Origin: an uncultured Lachnospiraceae bacterium
GTDB taxonomy: Bacteria > Bacillota > Clostridia > Lachnospirales > Lachnospiraceae
DNA length: 11,075 nt
Assembly (NCBI GenBank): GCA_949346185.1
Contig: CASGVX010000043.1
Span: 1-11,075, forward strand
Reading direction: 5' to 3'
Part shown: one piece after another, positions 1-6,909 of the stretch
How the letters are laid out: every line of letters starts with the position of its first letter
Position numbering within the stretch: position 1 is the stretch's first letter
Translations under genes and position numbers: made by a program
Notes under the pieces: model-generated
Told to the model about the DNA's origin: nothing
Database searches by the model: none
What the model saw: only the letters and a program-made list of their open reading frames with translations

Positions 1-620
1 CAGTCATTCACGTACGCCATGTCCCCCTGAGCAGTTCTTTCAACAATGCCATCAAGAGAGCCGTGGATATCGTTGGCTCCCTCATTGCACTGATTGTATT
101 CTCCATCCCCATGCTCATCGTGGCATGCATCGTGAAAACCACCTCTCCAGGCCCCCTCATATTCAAGCAAACCCGCATCGGACTGCACAATGAGGAGTTT
201 CAAATGTATAAATTCCGCTCCATGAGAGTACAGGACGACAAGGAGGAAAAGAAGGCATGGACGACCCAGAATGATCCCCGGGTCACTCCCATCGGAAAAT
301 TCATGCGGAAAACCAACGTTGACGAACTCCCCCAACTGATTAACGTGCTCAAGGGGGATATGAGCATGGTGGGTCCCCGCCCGGAGCGTCCCTTTTTCGT
401 GGACAAGTTCAAAGAGGAAATCCCTCGCTACATGATCAAGCACCAAGTGCGTCCCGGCATGACAGGCTGGGCGCAGGTGAACGGGTATCGGGGGGACACT
501 TCCATCACCAAGCGAATTATCTGCGATCTATATTATGTAGAAAATTGGTCGCTTATGCTGGACTTTAAAATACTCTTCCTCACTTTTTTTGGAAGAAGCG
601 TGAACAAAAACGCCTATTAG
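1..620 (+). CDS. Polyprenyl-phosphate sugar-1-phosphate transferase, C-terminal part (5' end outside window)
   Basis: The open frame runs in from the left edge (first full codon at 3), so the GTG at 63 is internal and the gene begins upstream. The visible part is the whole catalytic domain of the bacterial sugar transferase family (PF02397). It starts with a membrane segment (IVGSLIALIVFSIPMLIVA), then FKQTRIG, KFRSMR, the family's DELPQLINVLKGDMS block (probable catalytic acidic pair), VGPRPERP, and RPGMTGWAQVNG. Proteins of this family move a sugar-1-phosphate, often glucose-1-P or galactose-1-P, from UDP-sugar to undecaprenyl phosphate at the cytoplasmic membrane, the first step of exopolysaccharide or capsule repeat-unit assembly. 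The exact sugar cannot be read from the sequence. The histidine kinase gene starts 26 bases downstream on the same strand, so co-transcription is likely. Confidence 0.9.
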   Translation, partial: VIHVRHVPLSSSFNNAIKRAVDIVGSLIALIVFSIPMLIVACIVKTTSPGPLIFKQTRIGLHNEEFQMYKFRSMRVQDDKEEKKAWTTQNDPRVTPIGKFMRKTNVDELPQLINVLKGDMSMVGPRPERPFFVDKFKEEIPRYMIKHQVRPGMTGWAQVNGYRGDTSITKRIICDLYYVENWSLMLDFKILFLTFFGRSVNKNAY

Positions 621-646
621 TTGCGTGAGAAGGGGAGGGATGTGCC

Positions 647-2203
647 ATGAAAATACGAAATCGACTGCTGATTGCTTTTGTGGTTATGACTATTTTCCCC
701 CTGCTGCTAACCCTCTGCTGCGCCAATTTCATTCTCCTCAAGCAGGGCACTCCCTATCAGAATAGAAAAGCCCAGAGTTATAGCCATTTTGATTTCCTAA
801 TGGATCCGCTCAGCTTCTTCTATCAAATGACATTGGATGAATATTGCAAGATAGAAGCTGCCATCGAGGAAAACCCGGATCAATTCCTTGATGCCGCTTA
901 CTTGGCAAAACTAGACACGGTTCTATTGGAAAAAGAATCTTCCCTCATTGTTCTAAGCGAGGGAAGATATATTTATAAAACCGCATGTTTGAAGGACACG
1001 GACACATTCACCATCCGCCATAACTGGCAGGGAGGCGATTCTGACCAGATTACCTATTTGAACAGCACCGGCAAATGTATTGTGAAGGAGAAGAATTTCA
1101 CCTTCCATGATGGAACCCAAGGAACCATACTTTTAATTACAGACTTTACAAAAGTTCGCAACAGGTGGATTCATGTGCTTCAGGATATTTTCGTGGCGTT
1201 ATTCATTATATTCCTTGCCACCAACGCTCTCCTAACCGCATGGATTTACCAAAGCATTGTCCGCCCATTAAATATCCTCCGGCTGGCAACTACCCAGATT
1301 GGCAATGGCATCTTGAATCATTCCATTCCAGCAACCGGCAGGGATGAAATCGGACAGCTTTGCACGGATTTTGACAATATGCGCATCCGGCTGAAAAATA
1401 TTATCAACCGCCAGCTACATACGGAAAAAGATATCCTGGAACTTCTGGATAACCTCTCCCATGACCTGAAAACCCCCATTACCGCCATCAAAGGCTACAC
1501 CGAGGGCATCATGGACGGCGTGGCGGACACAAAGGAAAAGCAGCTGCGCTATTTGAAGACAATCTATACGAAAAGCAATGACATCTCCTATCTGATAGAT
1601 GAACTTTCCGTCTATACCAAGATAGAGCAGAATGTCTTTCCCTACGATTTCGTTCCAGTAAACCTAGACGAGTATATTAGTGATTGCATTGATTCCTTTC
1701 GCTTGGATCTGGAGCGAGATCACATTTCCATTGATTACTATAATAGTACAGATTCCTCCACGAAAGTGCTGATTGATCCCCAGAAGTTACATCGGGCAAT
1801 ACAGAATTTGATTGGAAATGCGGTAAAATATAACGATAATCCAGACGGGCACATTTACGTGCGAATAGAAGAACTGCCAGAAAAGGCGAATAAGCCGCAA
1901 TTCCTTCAGAGCAATGAGAATGGGATGCAAATGCGCCCAGAGGGGATTAGCATGTCCTTCGTCCGAGTGGAAATCGAGGATAACGGGCCAGGTATTGCCC
2001 CCAAGGACCTTCCCCATATTTTTGACAGGTTTTACCGGGCAGATGATTCCCGAAACTCCTCCAAGCGGGGAAGCGGATTGGGACTTGCCATCGTAAAAAT
2101 GATTATATATGACCACGGCGGTACCGTGGGCGCAGAGAGCATCGAGGGCGTAGGCAGCCTTTTCCATTTCACTTTGCGCAAGGTTCTCCCAGAAGACGCA
2201 TGA
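647..2203 (+). CDS. Membrane sensor histidine kinase (HAMP-HisKA-HATPase)
   Basis: A 518-residue two-pass sensor kinase. The ATG follows AGGGGAGGG at a normal distance. Transmembrane segment 1 is at about 8-31 and segment 2 at about 180-200, enclosing an external sensor region of about 145 residues that I do not recognise. A HAMP linker (about 201-253, with the RPL motif) follows, then HisKA with the phospho-accepting His272 in NLSHDLKTP. The ATPase domain has the N box (NLIGNAVKYN, 387-396), G1 (DNGPGI, 445-450), F box (IFDRFYRAD) and G2 (GSGLGLAIV, 475-483), so it should be active. Residues about 411-436 look like an extra loop between the N and G1 boxes. The partner regulator lies 132 bases downstream; kinase before regulator is the less common order. 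The position behind a polysaccharide-initiating transferase suggests, but does not prove, control of envelope polysaccharide. Confidence 0.93.
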   Translation: MKIRNRLLIAFVVMTIFPLLLTLCCANFILLKQGTPYQNRKAQSYSHFDFLMDPLSFFYQMTLDEYCKIEAAIEENPDQFLDAAYLAKLDTVLLEKESSLIVLSEGRYIYKTACLKDTDTFTIRHNWQGGDSDQITYLNSTGKCIVKEKNFTFHDGTQGTILLITDFTKVRNRWIHVLQDIFVALFIIFLATNALLTAWIYQSIVRPLNILRLATTQIGNGILNHSIPATGRDEIGQLCTDFDNMRIRLKNIINRQLHTEKDILELLDNLSHDLKTPITAIKGYTEGIMDGVADTKEKQLRYLKTIYTKSNDISYLIDELSVYTKIEQNVFPYDFVPVNLDEYISDCIDSFRLDLERDHISIDYYNSTDSSTKVLIDPQKLHRAIQNLIGNAVKYNDNPDGHIYVRIEELPEKANKPQFLQSNENGMQMRPEGISMSFVRVEIEDNGPGIAPKDLPHIFDRFYRADDSRNSSKRGSGLGLAIVKMIIYDHGGTVGAESIEGVGSLFHFTLRKVLPEDA

Positions 2204-2335
2204 AAGATGCTCCTCAGTTAGTTACTATTTACAGTATTACTTCGGAAGTTAAATATCGCAAGATTTTGCAAAGTATAAATTTTCGGATATATCTGCCTAA
2301 CAAAATGAAATTGCTGAACAGAAATGAGGTAACAT

Positions 2336-3025
2336 ATGGAAAAGATATTGATTATTGAGGATGAAACCGCCATTGCGGAATTGGAAAAAGATTACTTAGA
2401 ACTTAGCAACTTTGAAGTGACTATCGAGGCCGACGGGGTAAATGGGGCTGCTAGGGCTTTGGACGAGGATTTCGACTTGATTCTCTTAGATCTGATGCTG
2501 CCGGGCATGGATGGCTTCGACATCTGCAAGCTTATTCGCGAGAAAAAAGACACCCCTCTGATCATCGTATCTGCCAAAAAAGATGACATTGACAAAATAC
2601 GGGGCCTAGGTCTGGGAGCAGACGATTACATGACGAAGCCTTTTAGCCCCAATGAACTGGTGGCCAGGGTAAAGGCACATCTAGCGCGGTACAAGCGGCT
2701 TACTGGTTCTGATATGGAAAAAAATGAAATGATAACAATCCGCGGCTTGAAAATTGACATTACCGCTCGTCGGGTATGGCTCAATGACGAGGAAAAAAAT
2801 TTCACCACCAAGGAATTTGATCTGCTCACCTTCCTTGCCACCCACCCCAACCATGTGTATTCCAAGGAAGAACTATTCAAAGAAATTTGGGAGATGGATT
2901 CCGTGGGAGAAATTGCCACTGTGACGGTACACATTAAGAAAATTCGCGAAAAAATAGACAGAGCAACTTCAAAGCCTCAGTATATCGAGACAATCTGGGG
3001 CGTGGGATACCGCTTTAAAATCTAA
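2336..3025 (+). CDS. OmpR/PhoB-family response regulator
   Basis: A 229-residue two-domain regulator. The ATG follows GAGGT six bases upstream. The receiver domain (1-118) has all the expected residues: acidic pair E8/D9, phospho-acceptor Asp52 in LLDLMLPGMDG, Ser79 in VSAKK and Lys101 in KPF. The C-terminal winged-helix DNA-binding domain (about 130-229) shows TTKEFDLLTFLATHPNHV, the recognition-helix region VTVHIKKIREKI and the closing WGVGYRFKI typical of Trans_reg_C. It should be phosphorylated by the kinase encoded just upstream and act as a transcription factor. Direct targets are unknown; the adjacent polysaccharide transferase and the AI-2E-family gene downstream are candidates by position only. 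A long hairpin follows the stop codon. Confidence 0.94.
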   Translation: MEKILIIEDETAIAELEKDYLELSNFEVTIEADGVNGAARALDEDFDLILLDLMLPGMDGFDICKLIREKKDTPLIIVSAKKDDIDKIRGLGLGADDYMTKPFSPNELVARVKAHLARYKRLTGSDMEKNEMITIRGLKIDITARRVWLNDEEKNFTTKEFDLLTFLATHPNHVYSKEELFKEIWEMDSVGEIATVTVHIKKIREKIDRATSKPQYIETIWGVGYRFKI

Positions 3026-3035
3026 AAAAGGGTGA

Positions 3036-3077
3036 AAAAGAAGCGCAATATATCCAACGGATATTTGCACTTCTTTT
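3036..3077 (+). terminator. Hairpin after the response regulator gene
   Basis: AAAAGAAG (3036-3043) pairs with CTTCTTTT (3070-3077). After one mismatch the stem continues through GCAA/TTGC and ATATCC/GGATAT, with a 3-base AAC loop and one bulged T: about 18 pairs in all. The T-rich end of the right arm gives it the shape of a rho-independent terminator. It starts 11 bases after the regulator's stop, as expected for the end of that transcript. Confidence 0.7.
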
Positions 3078-3100
3078 CCTAAACCATGCTTTGAGCAATT

Positions 3101-3135
3101 AAAAAAAGGGGGGGCACCGCTTTTGCTTGGTGCCC
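3101..3135 (-). terminator. Second hairpin, terminator-like when read on the minus strand
   Basis: GGGCACC (3112-3118) pairs with GGTGCCC (3129-3135), with a further GC/GC pair inside the loop. It is preceded on the + strand by seven A and then four G, so on the minus strand the stem is followed by C4 T7, a terminator-like tail. No minus-strand gene is seen just to the right, so its use is unclear. It may simply back up the hairpin at 3036. Confidence 0.4.
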
Positions 3136-3217
3136 GATGTTTGTAAATGGGCATCGTTTTAAACGATTCCCTTCGCTATTTGGTCGAATGAATTCGACTC
3201 AAACTAAAGGAGAAGGT

Positions 3218-3244
3218 ATGAAAAAAAATTTGTATATCAAATGA
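3218..3244 (+). CDS. Possible 8-codon leader or mini-ORF (MKKNLYIK)
   Basis: ATG at 3218 follows AAAGGAGAAGGT, a better ribosome binding site than many genes in this window have. The frame reads MKKNLYIK and stops at TGA (3242-3244). The stop codon sits in the left arm of the perfect 12-bp stem at 3234-3262, so a ribosome finishing this peptide would cover the stem. This fits a translated leader, but equally a decayed gene start or chance. I know of no family for it. Confidence 0.3.
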   Translation: MKKNLYIK

Positions 3245-3263
3245 AGTATTTTCATTTGATATA
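3233..3263. promoter_or_regulatory. 13-bp stem-loop overlapping the mini-ORF stop codon
   Basis: ATATCAAATGAA (3234-3245) and TTCATTTGATAT (3251-3262) are exact reverse complements with a GTATT loop; T3233-A3263 adds one more pair. No T run follows, so it is not a standard terminator. It could be an attenuation-type RNA element, an mRNA-stabilising hairpin, or an operator for a dimeric repressor. The AI-2E-family gene starts about 217 bases downstream. Confidence 0.45.
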
Positions 3264-3479
3264 TTCATTATAGAATGTAAATATGAATTATGAGTGATTA
3301 CCTTATGAAGAAATTGTGAACATTTCAAAAACATGGATACATATTTGGACATTTTTTTTACAAACTAAAGGATATAACATTTATTCGGATTGCAAGTATT
3401 GTGTCTGCACTGCGACACATACATTGCAGAAACTCTCGCTCTTTATGAAACAATAAGCAGTGCAGAAACGAGGAAAACT

Positions 3480-4535
3480 ATGACGAAATCGGCTTTGCTC
3501 TCCCGCACCCTGTTCCTGCTCTTCCTCTCTCTGATGGTATATCTGGGATTTCGCTTCCTGCTGCCCCTATTTTTTCCTTTTCTGCTGGCCTATCTTACCA
3601 TGCGGCTGCTTTACCCTGCCATGAATTATCTCCACAAACGGTGGAAATTACCAAAATTCCTCTCCCACTATGGATTGCTGACGCTGTTCTTTGCCGGAAG
3701 CTTCACTGCCATTGCCTTCCTGCTTTGGAAGATACTGGGGCAGTTGCGGCTGTTATTCTGCAATTTCCCCATTTACCGCCAGATTCTGGAGCAAACCTGC
3801 GTGTCCCAAGCATCCACTGTCTGCCGATGCATTGACCGCTATTTAGGCCTTTCCATGGGCACCTCCCAAGAATTCCTCTATGGGCAATACCAGCAGATGA
3901 TGCAGACCTGCAACAATTATATTTCCAAAGAATCCGGAAAGACGGTACTCAACTGCCTCTCCTCTTCTGTCCATATCTTCATGGTCTGCGGTTTTTTTAT
4001 CGTGGCCCTCATTATTCTGGTGAAGGAAATGAAGCCAATCGGAGAATATCTCAGAAACAACCGCTTCTACCTGCCCCTGCACAAAATCCTTTCCAGCGTG
4101 CAGAAGAGCGGCTTCACCTACCTGAAGACAGAGGCCCTTATTCTTATCATTAACTGGTTTGTCTGCTCCTTCGCCCTCTTCCTCATCAGGAATCCTTATT
4201 TCTTCCTGCTGGGAATGCTGATTGCCGTGCTGGATGCCTTGCCAGTCATAGGAAGCGGCCTATTTCTTGTTCCTTGGAGCATCTTTGAATTTCTGGGACA
4301 GCATTATTTTTCTGCCGCAGTACTCATCACTGCCTACCTGATTTCCCTGTTTGCCAGGGAAATCCTAGAGGCAAAGATGCTGGGAAAAGGCATGGGGCTC
4401 AATCCATTCTTTACCTTGGTTACCATCTATGTAGGCGTGGAACTCTTCGGCGCCACCGGCATCTTCCTGGGCCCCATTGGCGCCGTATTAATCCGAGCCC
4501 TAGCCACAAGGGAGGACAGCCAAAGTTACGATTGA
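3480..4535 (+). CDS. AI-2E/YtvI-family polytopic membrane protein
   Basis: A 351-residue protein of the AI-2E transporter family (PF01594). I choose the ATG at 3480 because GAGGAAA lies just in front of it; the frame is open back to a TTG at 3390, but those 30 codons lack membrane character and a ribosome binding site. Several hydrophobic segments are visible: two near the N-terminus (about 8-46), one at about 64-85, one at about 160-180, and a cluster through the C-terminal half. A soluble stretch at about 95-155 sits in between, as in the family. The end GLNPFFTLVTIYVGVELFG followed by GIFLGPIGAVL is the family's conserved C-terminal signature. Relatives include putative autoinducer-2 exporters, the Na+/H+ antiporter-like members, and the sporulation protein YtvI, which has a similar length. 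The substrate cannot be told from sequence. Confidence 0.85.
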   Translation: MTKSALLSRTLFLLFLSLMVYLGFRFLLPLFFPFLLAYLTMRLLYPAMNYLHKRWKLPKFLSHYGLLTLFFAGSFTAIAFLLWKILGQLRLLFCNFPIYRQILEQTCVSQASTVCRCIDRYLGLSMGTSQEFLYGQYQQMMQTCNNYISKESGKTVLNCLSSSVHIFMVCGFFIVALIILVKEMKPIGEYLRNNRFYLPLHKILSSVQKSGFTYLKTEALILIINWFVCSFALFLIRNPYFFLLGMLIAVLDALPVIGSGLFLVPWSIFEFLGQHYFSAAVLITAYLISLFAREILEAKMLGKGMGLNPFFTLVTIYVGVELFGATGIFLGPIGAVLIRALATREDSQSYD

Positions 4536-4542
4536 CGGCTGT

Positions 4543-4561
4543 TCATCCCTTTACAGGATGA
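4543..4561. terminator. Small hairpin between convergent genes
   Basis: TCATCC (4543-4548) and GGATGA (4556-4561) form a 6-bp stem with a 7-base loop, in the 46-base gap between the convergent AI-2E-family and GTPase genes. There is no T run on either side, so it is at best a weak shared terminator. Confidence 0.25.
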
Positions 4562-4581
4562 CCCCTATGCCCGGCGCTTCA

Positions 4582-5556
4582 CTAATTAAAGTATACCAGT
4601 TCTTCCTTGGGCTTCTCTGCCGACTCCACCCGGTCTGCATAGAACACAGGCCCCTCCTCGCCATACTCCGGCATGTGCTTATATTCAAACCGAGCCGTAA
4701 TCTGCACATAATCTTTATTCTTATACTTGGACCAGTCATCCGCCTTGCATAGGAATCCCATATATTGAATGTCGTCTGCACAACATGTCATAGCATATCG
4801 GCCAAACACCACATATCCCGGCTTTAGCCCTGGCGCCTTCTGAATCGTGCCAATCACTCGCAGTGTTTTTCCTACATATGTTTCCGGATGGTCTGTCATG
4901 TCGATGTACCACAGCCCGAAATCATCCGGCAATACCTCCACCACATCCGCATTGACGTCAAAGGGCATCTCCTCCCGCATTTCATAAAAAGCATCATCCT
5001 CCGACTCGTACACAATCTGCGCTCTGGGATTCACTGCCTTAATGCTTCCCCTAATGGAAGTCTTGCTAGTCTCCAGCGTACAGCGGTTGACAATGATCAT
5101 CTCCGCTATCCGGAACTGATCCACCATCATGGATGGCATATTTTTCATATATAAAGAAAAGGTCTCATCGTTTGCCACATCAATGGTCTGGAAAATCACT
5201 TCCCTGTCAAAGCAAATTTCCTCCAAATCATCATATAGTTCAGGGATATGCTTCGCGGGCCACATGCCATTGTACTCTATGATAATCCTGTCAGGACGAT
5301 GTTTCTTCAGAAACTTCTGAATCACTTTTCCGCAAAAAGATGCTTCGTCCTCCACGAACTCGCAAGCCGCCCCTGTCTTTGCCAAGATTTCTTCCTCGTA
5401 TTCCTCCTCGCCATCCTCGCATGCCAATATCAATGTCTTGCTCTTATTGTCAAAAAGCTCATCCTCCAGCAAATCCTTAATCAGGCTGGTTTTTCCTGCT
5501 TCCAGCATTCCCAGGATGACATACACCATCATTTCTTTTTTCTCTCTTCCAAACAT
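4582..5556 (-). CDS. CobW-like GTPase fused to a YcgQ-type C-terminal domain
   Basis: A 324-residue protein. I choose ATG 5556 (GAGGTG seven bases upstream); the frame is open to a TTG at 5589 that would overlap the upstream stop codon. The N-terminal half is a P-loop GTPase of the CobW/SIMIBI type: Walker A GMLEAGKT (16-23), Walker B-like IIIEYNG (91-97), and NRCT (157-160) where NKxD is expected. The CxCC metal motif of COG0523 is missing. Residues about 225-324 (VGKTLRVIGTIQ, YVVFGRYAMTCCADDIQYMG) resemble the C-terminal domain of YcgQ/TIGR03943 proteins, which carry a CCxAD signature and are tied to metal uptake in Bacillus by gene context. The resemblance is from memory of the motif and needs a profile search. 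It directly follows the His-rich GTPase gene, so the two probably work in one metal pathway. Confidence 0.75.
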   Translation of the reverse strand: MFGREKKEMMVYVILGMLEAGKTSLIKDLLEDELFDNKSKTLILACEDGEEEYEEEILAKTGAACEFVEDEASFCGKVIQKFLKKHRPDRIIIEYNGMWPAKHIPELYDDLEEICFDREVIFQTIDVANDETFSLYMKNMPSMMVDQFRIAEMIIVNRCTLETSKTSIRGSIKAVNPRAQIVYESEDDAFYEMREEMPFDVNADVVEVLPDDFGLWYIDMTDHPETYVGKTLRVIGTIQKAPGLKPGYVVFGRYAMTCCADDIQYMGFLCKADDWSKYKNKDYVQITARFEYKHMPEYGEEGPVFYADRVESAEKPKEELVYFN

Positions 5557-5585
5557 ACCGACACCTCGTCTCTCACCATATCCTA

Positions 5586-6755
5586 TCAAATGACATGGAA
5601 TAAATTCTTAATCTCCTCCTGCTTGAGTTCTGCGCCAATTACGCAGATTCGTCCCGTAAAGTCCGCACCGCCCCGGCGAATTTCCGTTTCCTCCGGCACC
5701 AAGTCAAAGTGGAACCACTCTCCATCCTCCCCGGGCACTATCCCCTTAGCCCTGAGAATATCTCCATAAGAACCGCCCCCTGCCAGTTTCTGCAAAATAT
5801 CTGAAAGTTCTGGCTCTGTAAACTTGTGCGCAGTCTCCAAGCCCATGCTGGTAAACACGTCGTCCGCATGATGATGGCCATGCTCGTGGTGGCATTCTCC
5901 TTCGTGGCCATGATGGTGGCCGTGGCAGCACTCCCCGTCGTGGTCATGATGATGGCCATGGCAGCACTCCCCGTCATGCTCATGATGGTGGCCGTGGCAG
6001 CACTCCCCGTCGTGGTCATGATGGTGGCCGTGGCAGCACTCCCCGTCGTGGTCATGATGATGGCCGTGGCAGCATTCCCCGTCGTGATCATGATGATGGC
6101 CGTGGCAGCATTCCCCCTCATGCTCATGATGATGGCGCTCTTCCATCATCTCTTTCTCCAAGGAATTGACCTTCTCCATTGCCTCCAGAATATGCTTTCC
6201 CTCTATCTCTTCCCAAGGCGTGGTAATGATAGATGCCTGATCGTTCTTCTCCCGAATCATTTTCAGGCACTTGTCCAGCTTATCTGTAGAAATACTCTGG
6301 GTACGGCTCAGAATCACCGTCCCCGCATATTCAATCTGATTATTATAAAATTCGCCATAATTCTTCATATACATTTTGCATTTGGATGCATCCACCACCG
6401 TGGCAGTGCTGTTAATCACTGCGCCTTCCCCGATATCCTGTACGGCCTTTACTACATCAGAAAGCTTCCCCACCCCGGAAGGCTCGATGATGACCCTGTC
6501 CGGAGAATATTTTTCCAGCACCTCTTTCAGAGCCTCCCCGAAATCTCCTACCAGAGAGCAGCAGATGCACCCAGAATTCATCTCCGTAATCTGAATGCCC
6601 GCTTCCTTGAGAAAACCGCCGTCAATGCCAATCTCGCCAAACTCATTCTCAATCAGAACCAATTTCTCCCCGGGAAAAGCCTCGGCAATCAGCTTCTTTA
6701 TCAATGTGGTCTTTCCCGCTCCCAAAAATCCAGAAATAATATCAATCTTAGCCAT
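5586..6755 (-). CDS. COG0523/CobW-family metal-chaperone GTPase with Cys/His repeat region
   Basis: A 389-residue protein. The ATG follows AAGGAAGG at a good distance. Walker A GFLGAGKT (9-16), ENEFG (36-40), the signature GCICC (62-66) that binds metal in this family, and IIEPSG (89-94) are present. The base-specificity loop usually written NKxD reads SRTQ (150-153), so nucleotide preference may be altered. Residues 208-297 form a Cys/His-rich arm with six 12-residue repeats (GECCHGHHHDHD and variants). A CobW C-terminal domain follows (about 300-389). Family members deliver or insert metals (Zn, Co, Ni) using GTP, in the cytoplasm; the arm would hold many metal ions. Zinc is the likeliest metal but this is inferred. 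A promoter at about 6881-6890 serves this gene and probably the GTPase gene downstream. Confidence 0.88.
   Translation of the reverse strand: MAKIDIISGFLGAGKTTLIKKLIAEAFPGEKLVLIENEFGEIGIDGGFLKEAGIQITEMNSGCICCSLVGDFGEALKEVLEKYSPDRVIIEPSGVGKLSDVVKAVQDIGEGAVINSTATVVDASKCKMYMKNYGEFYNNQIEYAGTVILSRTQSISTDKLDKCLKMIREKNDQASIITTPWEEIEGKHILEAMEKVNSLEKEMMEERHHHEHEGECCHGHHHDHDGECCHGHHHDHDGECCHGHHHDHDGECCHGHHHEHDGECCHGHHHDHDGECCHGHHHGHEGECHHEHGHHHADDVFTSMGLETAHKFTEPELSDILQKLAGGGSYGDILRAKGIVPGEDGEWFHFDLVPEETEIRRGGADFTGRICVIGAELKQEEIKNLFHVI
5901..6116 (-). repeat. Six in-frame 36-bp tandem repeats encoding Cys/His units
   Basis: Residues 214-285 of the GTPase are six consecutive units GECCHGHHH[D/E/G]H[D/E], each 36 bp with only a few base differences. 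Each unit has two Cys and five His. A degenerate seventh unit (GECHHEHGHHH) follows at 286-296, and the His run HHHEHE precedes them. Because repeats stay in frame, copy-number change would lengthen or shorten the metal-binding arm without breaking the gene. The near identity of units points to recent expansion or gene conversion. Confidence 0.95.
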
Positions 6756-6880
6756 CTCAAATCCTTCCTTTCACACAATGCGCAACCCATATACTACAAA
6801 ATCAACTCCATTAGCCACTCTCTCCCAAGCATATCCGGTTCTTCCAGAAATCACCAAGAGAAAGCACCCCTGATAAGTCC

Positions 6881-6909
6881 ATTATAACAAACTTGTCAAA
6901 TGATTATGA
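6881..6909 (-). promoter_or_regulatory. Extended -10 promoter for the GTPase operon with a partial Fur-family-like palindrome
   Basis: Read on the minus strand, TGTTATAAT (6881-6889) is an ideal extended -10 element (TGnTATAAT). There is no good -35 at 17 bases. It gives a leader of about 120 bases before the GTPase ATG at 6755. Just upstream (6895-6909) lies TCATAAT-C-ATTTGAC on the minus strand. Its first half differs by one base from the Bacillus Zur half-site TCGTAAT, but the second half matches poorly. Metal control is therefore only a suggestion. Confidence 0.45.

Larger units (their letters stand above)
3136..3479. other. Intergenic region rich in short palindromes, upstream of the AI-2E-family gene
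   Basis: About 340 bases without a long gene. It holds palindromes at 3153-3167 (ATCGTTT T AAACGAT) and 3183-3198 (GTCGAA TGAA TTCGAC), an 8-codon frame with its own ribosome binding site (3218-3244), and a 12-13-bp stem-loop (3233-3263). Further right the sequence is AT-rich. A weak possible promoter for the AI-2E gene is TTGTGA (3314-3319), an 18-base gap, then TACATA (3338-3343). No RNA gene or known riboswitch is recognised. Confidence 0.5.

Noticed and set aside
3218..3263. Type I toxin with hairpin
   Set aside because: Eight residues without a membrane segment are too few for a known toxin, and no antisense RNA promoter is evident.
4558..5769. Several + strand open frames of 60-173 codons opposite the second GTPase gene
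   Set aside because: They are shadows of the minus-strand coding sequence, without ribosome binding sites or recognisable domains.
5901..6116. Regular 36-bp repeats resembling a CRISPR array in period
   Set aside because: The units are directly adjacent with no unique spacers and stay in frame in a GTPase gene, so they are coding tandem repeats.
5826..6887. A 353-codon open frame on the + strand across the GTPase gene
   Set aside because: It is antisense to the Cys/His repeats; its low-complexity Met/Val/Ala content is the mirror of the His codons, and it has no ribosome binding site or family match.
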